Assembly: GCA_004292695.1 (NCBI GenBank)
Contig: RDXV01000022.1
Location: forward strand, 1-42,769
From: Nostocales cyanobacterium
GTDB lineage: Bacteria > Cyanobacteriota > Cyanobacteriia > Cyanobacteriales > Nostocaceae
DNA length: 42,769 bases
Reading direction: 5' to 3'
Shown piece after piece: positions 1 to 8,011 of this stretch. The position numbers and the translations under genes are program-made. Numbering within the stretch: position 1 is the first letter of the stretch; each line of letters starts with the position of its first letter. The notes beneath the pieces are model-generated. The model ran no database searches and was not told where the DNA came from. It was given only the letters and a program-made list of their open reading frames with translations.

Positions 1-35
1 TCCAAAAATTTAGGGATGACAGATGACTCAAACTC

Positions 36-63
36 TTGCCTATTGCCTATTGCCTCTTGCCTA
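36..63. repeat. STRR heptamer TTGCCTA x4
   Basis: Four tandem 7-bp units (TTGCCTA, one TTGCCTC) lie just downstream of the cobW-like gene. This is the short tandemly repeated repetitive sequence type common in heterocystous cyanobacteria. No coding role is visible. Confidence 0.8.
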
Positions 64-132
64 CCCTCACGAAAAGACTTTCTCAGCAAGCCCTAATTAG
101 ATGATAGTAGAAATTGATTAGCTGATAGCTAC

Positions 133-1185
133 TTACAATGATACCAATTCAGATTCTATTTGTGAAGATTGTAGATCACGACCGATAAAAACTAAACGGG
201 TTTGTTTTGTTTCTTCTGGTTTCCAAGGACGATCATAAAATTTTTCAAATCTTGTTCCTACTCCTTGCATCACTAACCGCATGGGTTTATTAGCAACTGC
301 GACAAATCCTTTGATTCTGTAAATTTCTTGTTTTTCTGCAAGTTTCTTTAATGTTTCTTGCAGTTTTTCTGGGTCAAAGGTACGATCTAAAATCACGTGA
401 GTTGAATTAATTTCATCATCATGATCGTGATCTTCTTCTGTGTCGTGATGACTAGGACGAGAATCTAAATTGTCTTCTACTGCTGCTTGATATCCTAATA
501 ATATTGATGGGTCTAGTTTACCATAATCACTATAAACTATTTTTACTTCTCTGGGTAATTCGTTTTTGACTATTTCTACAACTTCTGATTTTTGCTGTTC
601 ATCAACTAAATCAGTTTTATTCAAAATCACTAAGTCTGCACAAGCAAGTTGATCTTCAAACAATTCTTGTAATGGTGTTTCATGTTCTAGACTATCATCT
701 TCTTGGCGTTGGGCGGCGATCGCCTCTAAATCACTTGCAAATGTTCCCCCAGCAACCGCAGCACAATCTACAACTGTAATTACTGCATCTACTGTAGCAG
801 CATTGCGGATTTCTTGCCAACGAAAAGCTTTAACTAGGGGTTTTGGTAATGCTAAACCAGAGGTTTCAATAATTATAGAATCAATGCTATCTCGGCGTTT
901 AATTAATTCCCGCATTGTGGGATAAAATTCCTCTTGCACGGTACAGCATAAACAACCGTTTGTGAGTTCAAATATATTAGTATTTTCTGGATTTTCTTGT
1001 ATTTCATCTTCGGGGCAAATTTGGCAGGATTTTAATAATTCTCCATCTATTCCAAGTTCGCCAAATTCATTAACTAATACTGCTATGCGTCGTCCTTGGT
1101 TGTTTTGCAGTAGGTGACGGATGAGGCTGGTTTTACCGCTTCCTAAAAAGCCAGTTATGACTGTTACGGGGATTTTTGTGGCCAT
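133..1185 (-). CDS. CobW/COG0523-family GTPase (putative metal chaperone)
   Basis: This is a 350-residue G3E GTPase of the CobW/YjiA/ZNG1 family, whose members use GTP hydrolysis to hand metal (often zinc or cobalt) to target proteins. Visible motifs are the P-loop GFLGSGKTS at residues 12-20, the family-defining CxCC metal motif (GCLCC, Cys78, 80, 81), an NKTDLV base-recognition motif near 190, and a His/Asp/Glu-rich linker near 244-257 (HHDTEEDHDHDDE) before the C-terminal CobW domain. An extra CxxC (CQIC, 54-57) lies before the CxCC. It stands alone on its strand, and no cobalamin gene or clear Zur box is nearby, so the metal and client cannot be assigned. The ATG at 1185 starts the usual MATKIPVTVITGFLGSGKT N-terminus. 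The family call is secure; the substrate is unknown. Confidence 0.93.
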   Translation of the reverse strand: MATKIPVTVITGFLGSGKTSLIRHLLQNNQGRRIAVLVNEFGELGIDGELLKSCQICPEDEIQENPENTNIFELTNGCLCCTVQEEFYPTMRELIKRRDSIDSIIIETSGLALPKPLVKAFRWQEIRNAATVDAVITVVDCAAVAGGTFASDLEAIAAQRQEDDSLEHETPLQELFEDQLACADLVILNKTDLVDEQQKSEVVEIVKNELPREVKIVYSDYGKLDPSILLGYQAAVEDNLDSRPSHHDTEEDHDHDDEINSTHVILDRTFDPEKLQETLKKLAEKQEIYRIKGFVAVANKPMRLVMQGVGTRFEKFYDRPWKPEETKQTRLVFIGRDLQSSQIESELVSL

Positions 1186-1238
1186 GTTTGGTGTGTTGTT
1201 TTGTTATTTGATTTTACCACAATATCTAGATCCCCTCC

Positions 1239-1303
1239 AGATCCCCGACTTCTTTTTTCAACTTGTAAATAAATTGTAAATTAATCTAAGAAGTCGGGGA
1301 TCT
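1239..1303. repeat. Inverted repeat, AAGTCGGGGATCT family (copy 1)
   Basis: A perfect 16-bp inverted repeat (1239-1254 and 1288-1303, AGATCCCCGACTTCTT and its complement) is separated by 33 bp. A related pair lies at 36241-36310 after aspS. Both sit at gene 3' ends, so they could act as bidirectional terminators, but two copies in one window suggest a dispersed palindromic element. Confidence 0.75.
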
Positions 1304-1364
1304 TATTTTATTGAACCACGAAGACACGAAGTACACGAAGGAAGAAGAGAAGAAGGAAGAAGTT

Positions 1365-2447
1365 TTAAGAATATCCAATTTCTATCATTTTGAAAAATTC
1401 CTGTACTACTTCATCAGGATTGTTATAACATCTTTCAGCATCAAATCTTTCTACTACTTTGATACCGTTTTTCTTAAAAATGCGTTCTCTTTCTTGTTCC
1501 TCAACTCTGCGTTCTGCGGTGTGAAATGGTCCATCAACTTCCAAAACTCCCCATTTACCGTTATAACAAATTAGGAAATCAGCTTCTTTATTTTCTCTAC
1601 CTTTGGCTGTGGTAAGTCGTGCTAAGGAGTTGGGTACAAATAAAACTCCAGTTCTGTCTAATGCTTCAGCAATTTTGATTTCTGTTTTTGAGCGAAAGCG
1701 TAGGTTTTGCCAAGTGTGAATTGTTGAGTTTGAAGAAAATTGAACACCTTGATTATTAGAAGTATTATCTACATCAATATTATTTTCTGGCTTATTAACA
1801 GTATTGTCATTCTCGGAAGTTTTGCGTAAAATTAAATCTGTATTTTCTATAATCTTTTTATATAAACTGGCAAATTCTCCAGGTGCAAAATTACCATTTA
1901 TAGGTCTTCGTTCTGTCTTCCTATAACCATACCCGCGCACATACTCATAATTATAATAAACATATTCACAAATTACTCCATCTAAATTTGTTTCACTATT
2001 AATTTGCCAATCTTTTATACAAGCACCTGTTAAGATTGCATTATTAAAATTGGTAGCCATTACTTGAGATTTAGATAAATTAGCATTAGTAAGATCGACT
2101 CCACTAAAATTAGCTTCTCTCAGATCAGCTTCTTTCAGATCAGCTTCTCTAAGGTTAGCACCTGTTAGGTTGGCATATATCAGGTTAGCCCCACATAAGT
2201 CAACCCCACTCAATTCAGACTCTCTTATATTAGCCAACGTGAGGTCAGCGAGCATTAATTTAGTACCTCTCAGGTCAGATCCTGCGAGGTTAGTTTTGTA
2301 CAGGTTAGCTTCAAAAAGGTCAGCACCACTCAAATTATATATAGTTAAATCTTCTTCACTTAAATCAGGTATTGTCGGATCTGTTATCCAGTTATTCCAA
2401 ACTTCTACCCCTTGCTTCAGTATTGCTAAATGCTCTGGATTTGCCAT
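1365..2447 (-). CDS. Pentapeptide-repeat protein fused to a DUF559-like PD-(D/E)XK nuclease domain
   Basis: The 360-residue protein has three parts. Residues 1-35 are a short helical leader. Residues ~38-145 are A(D/N)LXX pentapeptide repeats (LSGADLFEANL, LTGANLREADL, LREANF), expected to form a right-handed beta helix. After a linker (~145-250, containing GNFAPGEF) comes a C-terminal domain (~255-358) resembling very-short-patch/DUF559-type nucleases. In it KTEIKIAEALDR is the leading helix, EADFLI supplies the acidic residue and GVLEVDG the E-x-D position where many family members have E-x-K. The gene stands alone. Pentapeptide modules mimic DNA or mediate protein contacts, so a DNA-related role is possible, but that is inference. 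The family substitution of Asp for Lys in the last motif makes catalysis uncertain. Confidence 0.85.
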   Translation of the reverse strand: MANPEHLAILKQGVEVWNNWITDPTIPDLSEEDLTIYNLSGADLFEANLYKTNLAGSDLRGTKLMLADLTLANIRESELSGVDLCGANLIYANLTGANLREADLKEADLREANFSGVDLTNANLSKSQVMATNFNNAILTGACIKDWQINSETNLDGVICEYVYYNYEYVRGYGYRKTERRPINGNFAPGEFASLYKKIIENTDLILRKTSENDNTVNKPENNIDVDNTSNNQGVQFSSNSTIHTWQNLRFRSKTEIKIAEALDRTGVLFVPNSLARLTTAKGRENKEADFLICYNGKWGVLEVDGPFHTAERRVEEQERERIFKKNGIKVVERFDAERCYNNPDEVVQEFFKMIEIGYS

Positions 2448-2599
2448 AATCTAGTGTTTATACTTAAAATTGCCAATATTCGGATTTTAACCTAATTTCA
2501 TTAAGCTGAGAATGTAATAAACAAAGTTTAATCAAAATAGCGATCATTTTTCTGCTTGAACAGATATGATCGCTTTTTATCAAAATTCCAGGGTTAATT

Positions 2600-3100
2600 T
2601 TAGGAAATGTTATCAATACTAAACTTTGTCAGTTCAGACTCTTGAACCAATGATAGTAAAGATAAAACTTCACGATTTATATTTGGTTCACCATAAAATA
2701 CCCAAACACGAGGGAAGTGTCCTTCACAATTTTTATGTCCTAATAACCAATTATTGTTATTATCACGCCACCCAATTCTATATTCAAAACTACGATATTG
2801 TTCTGTCACTAGGTCAGGATTGCTATGGTAAGCATTTTTCCAATTACTAGGATTTAAACCTATATCCTTGCAAATTTGATATTGTACACTAAATCCAAAT
2901 CTTTCTTGACTATACTTTAGCCACAACATATTTATCTCTTGGAAGTTTTCAAGAGGCAGACTTTCAATATCTAATATTCTAAGTCGTTGTTGTAAGTCAT
3001 TTTCCCTTCCAGACATTTGCAGCAAGAGATACCTAGTTTCTTTATCTGCTTCTAGCCAGTTCTGTTCTTCTAAATGACGTTGGAGATTTATCAAATTCAT
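2600..3100 (-). CDS. GUN4 domain-containing protein
   Basis: This 166-residue protein is essentially one GUN4 domain. Characteristic elements are LEEQNWLEADKETRYLLLQM (residues ~10-29), the segment ending IDxLW-like INMLWLKYSQERFGFSVQ (~57-75), and GW followed by RVWVFYG near the end. Classical GUN4 binds protoporphyrin IX/Mg-protoporphyrin and stimulates Mg-chelatase. Cyanobacteria carry several additional GUN4-domain proteins of unknown role, and this small one lacks the usual N-terminal helical bundle. It is monocistronic and neighbours are accessory genes, so it is more likely a paralog than the housekeeping Gun4. Domain call is good; tetrapyrrole binding is not shown by the sequence. Confidence 0.82.
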   Translation of the reverse strand: MNLINLQRHLEEQNWLEADKETRYLLLQMSGRENDLQQRLRILDIESLPLENFQEINMLWLKYSQERFGFSVQYQICKDIGLNPSNWKNAYHSNPDLVTEQYRSFEYRIGWRDNNNNWLLGHKNCEGHFPRVWVFYGEPNINREVLSLLSLVQESELTKFSIDNIS

Positions 3101-3258
3101 AATTTTGTCCTTAAAAAATTTACAGTTGATGAGTTGAGGAGTTTAAGAGCGATCACCTTGTTTTCACAAAAATGCGTTAACTAGCGATCGCTATTAGTAT
3201 TCATCAAGTCTTTGAAAGTGAAAGTTTAACCAAAATGTTAACTTAGATCAAAACATTT

Positions 3259-3660
3259 CTACTTAACATTTGCCATGCTTAAAGACTTAACAGCATTTCT
3301 TTCACTTAACAAAAACACAAGATATTGATTAAGGCTAACTCCTTCTTTCTCTGCATTTTCTGTTAATCTTTCATGCAATGATCGAGGTATCCGTAGTAAA
3401 ACCTTACCACTGTATTGAACTTGAGTTGAGGGTAAGGGAATTTCATCCTCATATTCATAAGCTGTTTCTATCCACAAACTACGTGCTTCTTCAATATTAA
3501 ATAACGTTTCATCTGTCGTTTCTCCCTGAGTCATACATCCAGGAAGGTCTTTAATTTCTGCTACATATCCCCCATCGGGATCAGGGTAAAGTGTAACTGG
3601 ATATTTCAAATTCAAGTAAAATTCCAGTGACTCACGTTCAGTTTTATTTTTCTTAGACAT
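3259..3660 (-). CDS. hicB: HicB-family antitoxin
   Basis: This 133-residue protein has the HicB architecture. The N-terminal partial RNase-H fold (YPVTLYPDPDGGYVAEIKDLPGC, then GETTDETLFNIEEA, residues ~19-63) normally occupies the toxin. A C-terminal ribbon-helix-helix (VLLRIPRSLHERLTENAEKEG then SLNQYLVFLL, ~88-122) binds the operon promoter. It starts one base after the hicA stop codon, so the two are translationally coupled in the usual toxin-first order. Family knowledge says HicB represses the operon; an operator would lie in the 3899-4146 gap, but I cannot define it. Confidence 0.92.
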   Translation of the reverse strand: MSKKNKTERESLEFYLNLKYPVTLYPDPDGGYVAEIKDLPGCMTQGETTDETLFNIEEARSLWIETAYEYEDEIPLPSTQVQYSGKVLLRIPRSLHERLTENAEKEGVSLNQYLVFLLSERNAVKSLSMANVK

Positions 3661-3661
3661 A

Positions 3662-3898
3662 CTACTCCTCTAATCTGAGCAGTTTTACAATCTGCTTAAT
3701 ATAAATTCCTTTTACTTTTTGCCCCTCTTTTTTGGGTACAACTTGTATCCTTCCATCTTCATGACGGAAAGTGTGATGACTTCCTTTAGATCGAACTTCT
3801 TCAAAATCAAATGCTATTAAAATACGTCTTACGTCTTCAAATCTTACTTCAACAGGATGAGAGAGAAATAACTGAATTAGTTTTTCTAATTGAGTCAT
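3662..3898 (-). CDS. hicA: HicA-family toxin (mRNA interferase)
   Basis: This 78-residue protein matches the small dsRBD-like HicA fold. It has the R-x-x-GSHHTF motif (residues ~38-43) carrying the catalytic histidine, followed by VVPKKEGQKVKGIYIKQIVK, the usual conserved tail. HicA cleaves mRNA when not bound by HicB. The reading frame is full length and all expected residues are present, so the toxin looks intact. It is the first gene of the minus-strand hicAB operon. Confidence 0.9.
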   Translation of the reverse strand: MTQLEKLIQLFLSHPVEVRFEDVRRILIAFDFEEVRSKGSHHTFRHEDGRIQVVPKKEGQKVKGIYIKQIVKLLRLEE

Positions 3899-4146
3899 AA
3901 ATTAATTTCCTTTTTATTTTCATATTTTGTTTACCTCTCTGTTTATTTTGCTTATAACTATGATATCATATATAGTATCAATGTCAATATAGAATATTTC
4001 TATTAGTCTCAATAGATGTAACTATTAGAATATCTGTAGCTTTGAATTAACTACGAATAATCACGGTATAGAATTAATATATTATTTTTTACTCAATAGT
4101 TCCACTATCAGATTGTATTTGATGATAAAGATGAGGAGATATTACA
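3899..4146. other. Divergent intergenic region hicA / xisI
   Basis: A 248-bp AT-rich gap lies between divergent hicA and xisI and must hold both promoters. No xisH remnant could be read in it. A run around 3960-4015 has several TATA-like stretches but no confident promoter. Confidence 0.5.
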
Positions 4147-4485
4147 ATGGATACCAAATTAAAATATCAAGAAATTATCAAAAGCATATTAACAGAAACC
4201 GCCGCATATCGCGCTTCAATACCTGATGGTTATAACTCCCAAGTTTTATTTGATGATGAACATGGACGTTATTTAGTTTTAGATATTGGTTGGAATGATG
4301 ATCAATATCTACATACCACACCTATTCATGTAGATTTAATTGATAATAAAATTTGGATTCAATATGATGATACAGAAGAAGGTATTGCTAATGATTTTAT
4401 AGCAGCAGGTGTTCCTGCACAGGATATTGTTCTTGGTTTTCGTCATCCTCAAATCAGACAATATACAAACTTTGCTGTTAGTTAA
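4147..4485 (+). CDS. xisI: XisI protein (fdxN-element excision controlling factor family), orphan
   Basis: The 112-residue product is a full-length XisI-like protein: the N-terminal KYQEIIKSILTE helix, then RYLVLDIGWND, THPIHVDLIDNKIWIQYDDTEEGIA-like core (here TTPIHVDLIDNKIWIQYD) and the GVPAQDIVLGFRHP C-terminus. XisI and XisH were described as factors required with the XisF recombinase for excision of the Nostoc fdxN element; many cyanobacteria carry multiple xisHI pairs with no element near. Here no xisH partner is present upstream, no recombinase is visible, and the gene is embedded among toxin-antitoxin genes. A well placed GAGGAG Shine-Dalgarno precedes the ATG. The family call is firm; function here is unknown. 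Confidence 0.9.
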   Translation: MDTKLKYQEIIKSILTETAAYRASIPDGYNSQVLFDDEHGRYLVLDIGWNDDQYLHTTPIHVDLIDNKIWIQYDDTEEGIANDFIAAGVPAQDIVLGFRHPQIRQYTNFAVS

Positions 4486-4587
4486 TACATCATTTTCGCC
4501 TGATTTACTTTTTAATTTTTTTATTGTGATTTATTTTCTGGAGAGAAATTTGATACTATCTATAAATAGACTGCAAATCATATTTTT

Positions 4588-5006
4588 ATGACTAAAGTAA
4601 ACCTAGACTTACCCCCAGAAGTATTTTCTGCTCGTCGTCTTTCCCCAGATGATTTTGTCCGTGATATGCGCCTAGCAGCAGCTATATTTTGGTATCAAAA
4701 AAATGAAATTTCCCAAGAAAAGTACCTGCAATTATTCAAAGTTGGGATTTAGGCACTGGAGAATCTGTGGTTTTAACGTGGGGTTATGTAAATTATGGTA
4801 CTGAGGTAATTATTGATGATTTAGCAGGTCGTCGTTGTGCAGAGGCTTTGGGTATTCCTGTGAGGGGAACTTTAGGTATAGTTCTTACTGCTAAAAAACG
4901 TGGCTTAATTCCATCTGCACGACCAATTTTAGAACAATTGCGCCTCTCTGGAATGTACTTATCTGAAAAAGTTATTAATCAAGCACTGGCATTAGTGGGA
5001 GAATAA
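4588..5006 (+). pseudogene. Deletion-fused remnant of a UPF0175 + DUF3368 (PIN-type) pair
   Basis: An ATG at 4588 opens a 54-codon frame (MTKVNLDLPPEVFSARRLSP...) that matches the N-terminal half of UPF0175 small proteins and stops at 4750-4752. In the +1-shifted frame, without any start of its own, the sequence from about 4731 reads LGTGESVVLTWGYVNYGTEV, DDLAGRRCAEALGIP, GTLGIVLTAKKRG to a stop at 5006. This is the C-terminal half of a DUF3368 PIN-like protein. Normally these are two adjacent full-length genes (antitoxin-like and nuclease-like). Here the 3' half of the first and the 5' half of the second appear deleted, with the junction near 4735. A GTG at 4767 could start a 79-residue fragment, but it would lack the N-terminal acidic residues of the PIN active site. 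Dead module, most likely. Confidence 0.72.
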
Positions 5007-5030
5007 ACAGTAACAGCCTAACTTAAACTC

Positions 5031-5093
5031 TAGGGGTAATCTCCCTACGGTTGCTTTCATGCACAGAAAACAATCACAGGGAAATTACCCCTA
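5031..5093. terminator. Inverted repeat between the DUF3368 remnant and heme oxygenase
   Basis: A 16-bp inverted repeat with one mismatch (arms 5031-5046 TAGGGGTAATCTCCCT and 5078-5093) has a 31-bp spacer. It lies between convergent genes and could terminate either, though no strong U-tract follows. It may equally be a small mobile palindrome. Confidence 0.45.
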
Positions 5094-5162
5094 TATAATT
5101 CGACAGTCGTTAATTTAAGCTGTGACAATAAAAGGCTTCTTATACTGTCACCTGTCACCTCA

Positions 5163-5879
5163 TTACTCAGCAGTAACCAAGTCAGTGCTACCTTTTGTGC
5201 GTTTCCGAGTCAAGGTGTTATAAACCATGATACCGATCGCCTTGATCAAATTACCTTCCAACTCGTTGAACATCTTCATGTTGATACCAAAAGCATCGTT
5301 AGCTTCTTCCACAATGCGATCGCCTGTAGCATCATCAATGGGCATTTCATCCAAATTTTGCCGATATTTGGCTTTAAAACCCTTCTCATCGCTAATATCT
5401 GCAAACTCATAAAAAGCTGTACCTTCACCTTCTCCCAGGTTCATTGCAGTTACAGCAATGTTTTTCAGAATTTGTCCACCAGACAAGTCACCCAAGTAAC
5501 GAGTATAGGAATGTGCAACCAACAATTCGGGTTCTGTAGCGGAAATTTCCCGAATTCTATTTACATAAGCTTCACCCGCAGGGGATAATTTGATCTGCTC
5601 TCGCCAGTTGTAACCGTAGTAGTAAGCTAAATCTTGCTCTAATGTGTGTTTACGGTTTAACTCAGGAAAATAAATTTTACTCACAACAGGGTGATGTTTA
5701 TGCTTTTCCATCTCCTCTTCCATTGCTGAGTAGACGAAATAAAAGTTAGCAACCAGTTTCCGGTATGAATTTTTTTCTACAACTCCTTTTAAAAAGCACT
5801 TGACAAAACCAACGTTTTCTGCCATTGTGTGTGCTTTCTTTGTTCCTACGCGCAACTTAGAGGCTAAATTACTGCTCAT
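5163..5879 (-). CDS. ho1: Heme oxygenase (biliverdin-producing)
   Basis: This 238-residue protein is a canonical cyanobacterial heme oxygenase. It opens heme to biliverdin IXalpha, CO and Fe2+ using reduced ferredoxin, the first step to phycocyanobilin for phycobilisomes. The proximal heme ligand is His17 (KKAHTMAE), and the distal-helix motif YLGDLSGGQ (~128-136) is intact, as is the LARTR-like helix start LRVGTKKAH. Length equals the usual ~240. It is monocistronic, convergent with the 4588-5006 remnant and divergent from glmM across ~0.5 kb that contains a GTA-N8-TAC site. The ATG at 5879 gives the typical MSSNLASKLR start. Confidence 0.97.
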   Translation of the reverse strand: MSSNLASKLRVGTKKAHTMAENVGFVKCFLKGVVEKNSYRKLVANFYFVYSAMEEEMEKHKHHPVVSKIYFPELNRKHTLEQDLAYYYGYNWREQIKLSPAGEAYVNRIREISATEPELLVAHSYTRYLGDLSGGQILKNIAVTAMNLGEGEGTAFYEFADISDEKGFKAKYRQNLDEMPIDDATGDRIVEEANDAFGINMKMFNELEGNLIKAIGIMVYNTLTRKRTKGSTDLVTAE

Positions 5880-6011
5880 GCTAAATTTCTCTACTTTAAA
5901 AAGTCAACTTTTGGGAATTTGTTCACGAATGACGAAAAAATGCCACTAAAACGTTACATTAGAACCATTTGATGAGAATTTATATTAAAAATCATTAAGT
6001 TGGGAAAAATA

Positions 6012-6025
6012 GTAGCCTTTTATAC
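6012..6025 (-). promoter_or_regulatory. Candidate NtcA-type box upstream of heme oxygenase
   Basis: GTA-N8-TAC (palindromic NtcA consensus) occurs at 6012-6025. On the minus strand a TAATAT hexamer at 5982-5987 lies 24 bases downstream, close to the ~22-base spacing of NtcA class II promoters. The site would sit about 130 bp upstream of the heme oxygenase start. Such a 6-base match arises by chance roughly every 4 kb, so this is only a candidate. Confidence 0.3.
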
Positions 6026-6187
6026 GAAAAAAATGTCATTTACTAGAAAAATTTAGTTTACTATGGGGTTATAACCTTGATGAATTCAAATCAACTCAAG
6101 ATATTGGTAGTCAAAACTCAATAATTCTTAAAGTTATGTGATTTTACTTAATAAAGTATCGTGAAAGTTAATTGTCACTAAGAAAAA

Positions 6188-6292
6188 TACAGCAGTTTCA
6201 TATCCTATGAGGTACAAATTTTAGTCACAAAACCTAACACCAAAAGGATTTTTAAGCTGATAGCTGACTACTGAAAGCTGAAAGCTGCTGTA
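6188..6292. repeat. MITE-like palindromic repeat, TACAGCAG family (copy 1)
   Basis: The 105-bp element begins TACAGCAG and ends CTGCTGTA. Its interior matches the element at 21421-21511: the shared block GAGGTACAAATTTT is followed by TCACAAA-CCT and CCAAAA, then runs of AGCTGA/GAAAGCTG. Copy 1 carries about 14 extra bases in the AGCTGA region. No clear target-site duplication is visible. Confidence 0.75.
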
Positions 6293-6388
6293 ATTACAGG
6301 TTTTCTGTTGACTATCAATTTCATCAGAATTGTTGAACAAGTTTGAAAGTGTTATTCTCCAGTGTGATGGTGTGGAGTGTGGAAATTT

Positions 6389-7861
6389 ATGGTTTCTTCT
6401 ATGACTAAGACTCAAAGCTGTGTATCTGATGGTTACATGACTCAATCAGAAGTATTGAAAACAGCAAATGCCAGTAATTTTGTCCCTAGCGTGGTATCTT
6501 TGCCAAAAACAGCCTTATTTGGTACAGATGGTATTCGTGGCAAAGTCGGAGAATTATTAACAGCGCCTTTAGCCTTACAAGTAGGTTTTTGGGCTGGTAT
6601 AATTTTACGAGATCATGCTTTGACATCTGGACCTGTAATTTTAGGTCAAGACTCCAGAAACTCTAGTGATATGCTGGCAATGGCGTTAAGTTCTGGGTTA
6701 ACCGCTGCTGGTATAGAGGTATGGTATTTAGGTTTATGTCCTACCCCTTGTGTAGCTTACCTAACCAGCATTACTGACGCAATTGGTGGTGTGATGATTT
6801 CTGCTAGTCATAACCCACCGGAAGACAACGGTATCAAAATTTTTGGTGCAGATGGTACTAAACTCTCAAAAGCACTGCAAGCCAAAATTGAATCAGGTTT
6901 GCGAGGAGATATTGCCACCGTTAGCAGTATTAATAACTGTGGTAAACATTATGCGAGAACAGAATTAATCGGAGATTACGGACAGGCTTTGCAACAACCG
7001 CTACAACCACAAGTAAATCTTCAAGGTATGAAGATAGTGTTAGATGTGGCTTGGGGTGCGGCTGTGGGTTTAGCACCAACCGTATTTACTCAGATGGGCG
7101 CGGATGTAATTTGTTTACATAACCAAGCGGATGGCGATCGCATTAACGTTAACTGCGGTTCTACCCATTTAGATATTTTGGCTGCTGCGGTGAAAGAATA
7201 TAAAGCCGATATGGGTTTTGCCTTTGATGGGGATGCAGATCGAGTATTAGCAGTTGATAACACAGGCAGACAGGTTAACGGTGATTACATTCTGTATTTG
7301 TGGGGTAGTCATCTCCAAGCACAGGAACAACTACCAGATAACCTGATCATTTCTACAGTTATGGCTAACTTAGGTTTTGAGAAAGCCTGGGAAAAACGGG
7401 GTGGTAAATTAATTCGTACCGCAGTAGGTGATCAATACGTACAGGCAGAAATGCTAAAAACTGGGGGAATGCTGGGAGGAGAACAATCAGGACATATCCT
7501 TTGTCGTCATTATGGTATTACTGGGGATGGATTATTAACAGCCCTACACATAGCCGCCGTAGTCAAAGCAGCGGGAGTATCGTTAGGGGAAATGGTAGAT
7601 CAGAGTTTCCAAACCTATCCCCAACTGTTAAAAAATGTGAGAGTAGAAGACAGAGAAAAACGGTTAGGGTGGGAAAATTGCGAACCAGTACAGAAGGCGA
7701 TCGCCCAAGCAGAAACCGCAATGGGAGACAAGGGTAGAATCTTAGTCCGTGCATCTGGCACAGAACCAGTAATTAGAGTTATGGTAGAAGCTGCGGATAC
7801 TGAACTGGTAAACTATTGGACAAAAGAATTAATAGCCCAAGTTCAGGAACATATAGCTTAA
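6389..7861 (+). CDS. glmM: Phosphoglucosamine mutase
   Basis: This 490-residue enzyme interconverts glucosamine-6-phosphate and glucosamine-1-phosphate on the way to UDP-GlcNAc, feeding peptidoglycan, LPS and amino-sugar glycans. Domain 1 starts [15 protein letters not shown]; the phosphoserine loop is [14 protein letters not shown] (Ser ~140); the metal loop is FDGDADR; the sugar-binding loop is GEQSGH; the phosphate-binding loop near the C-terminus is [14 protein letters not shown]. GlmM is favoured over PMM/PGM by the [11 protein letters not shown] and GEQSGH signatures. I chose the start at 6389 (MVSSMTKTQ) because cyanobacterial orthologs begin this way; the frame stays open to 6377. It precedes the polysaccharide locus on the same strand, separated by STRRs. 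Confidence 0.95.
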   Translation: MVSSMTKTQSCVSDGYMTQSEVLKTANASNFVPSVVSLPKTALFGTDGIRGKVGELLTAPLALQVGFWAGIILRDHALTSGPVILGQDSRNSSDMLAMALSSGLTAAGIEVWYLGLCPTPCVAYLTSITDAIGGVMISASHNPPEDNGIKIFGADGTKLSKALQAKIESGLRGDIATVSSINNCGKHYARTELIGDYGQALQQPLQPQVNLQGMKIVLDVAWGAAVGLAPTVFTQMGADVICLHNQADGDRINVNCGSTHLDILAAAVKEYKADMGFAFDGDADRVLAVDNTGRQVNGDYILYLWGSHLQAQEQLPDNLIISTVMANLGFEKAWEKRGGKLIRTAVGDQYVQAEMLKTGGMLGGEQSGHILCRHYGITGDGLLTALHIAAVVKAAGVSLGEMVDQSFQTYPQLLKNVRVEDREKRLGWENCEPVQKAIAQAETAMGDKGRILVRASGTEPVIRVMVEAADTELVNYWTKELIAQVQEHIA

Positions 7862-7863
7862 TC

Positions 7864-7906
7864 AGTGGACAGTGGACAGTGGACAGGTGACAGTGGACAG
7901 GTGACA
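7864..7906. repeat. STRR: AGTGGAC / AGGTGAC heptamers
   Basis: Tandem heptamers CAGTGGA/CAGGTGA lie immediately after the glmM stop codon. Copies alternate between AGTGGAC and AGGTGAC variants. The same GGTGACA unit recurs at 34099-34127. Confidence 0.75.
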
Positions 7907-7930
7907 GGGGGAGAGGGGGAGAATAAACAA

Positions 7931-7984
7931 CCAATGCCCAATGCCCAATGCCCAATGCCCAATGCCCAATGCCCAATGCCCAAT
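7931..7984. repeat. STRR heptamer CCAATGC, about 7.5 copies
   Basis: Near-perfect tandem CCAATGC units occupy the gap between glmM and the hpsL-like gene and are followed by three TAACTGA heptamers (7984-8003). On the minus strand the repeat is open in several frames, giving spurious GIGHWAL-type peptides. Confidence 0.9.
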
Positions 7985-8011
7985 AACTGATAACTGATAA
8001 CTGAACCAGTT

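Larger units (their letters stand above)
5880..6388. other. Divergent intergenic region ho1 / glmM
   Basis: This ~0.5-kb gap between divergent genes holds the candidate NtcA box (6012-6025), AT-rich promoter-like sequence, and a 105-bp palindromic repeat at 6188-6292. I see no convincing small gene. Confidence 0.6.

Noticed and set aside
1311-1574. Plus-strand 87-codon frame
   Set aside because: Antisense to the nuclease-like domain and begins in an ACGAAG-type tandem repeat.
2170-2454. Plus-strand 94-codon frame
   Set aside because: Antisense of the pentapeptide repeats, whose period keeps the opposite frame open.
2600-5879. GUN4-domain protein and heme oxygenase as a tetrapyrrole cluster
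   Set aside because: They are separated by toxin-antitoxin genes and are monocistronic; the GUN4 protein looks like an accessory paralog.
6221-6445. Minus-strand 74-codon frame overlapping the glmM start
   Set aside because: It reads through the TACAGCAG repeat and into glmM; the similar frame at 21355-21543 arises from the other repeat copy.
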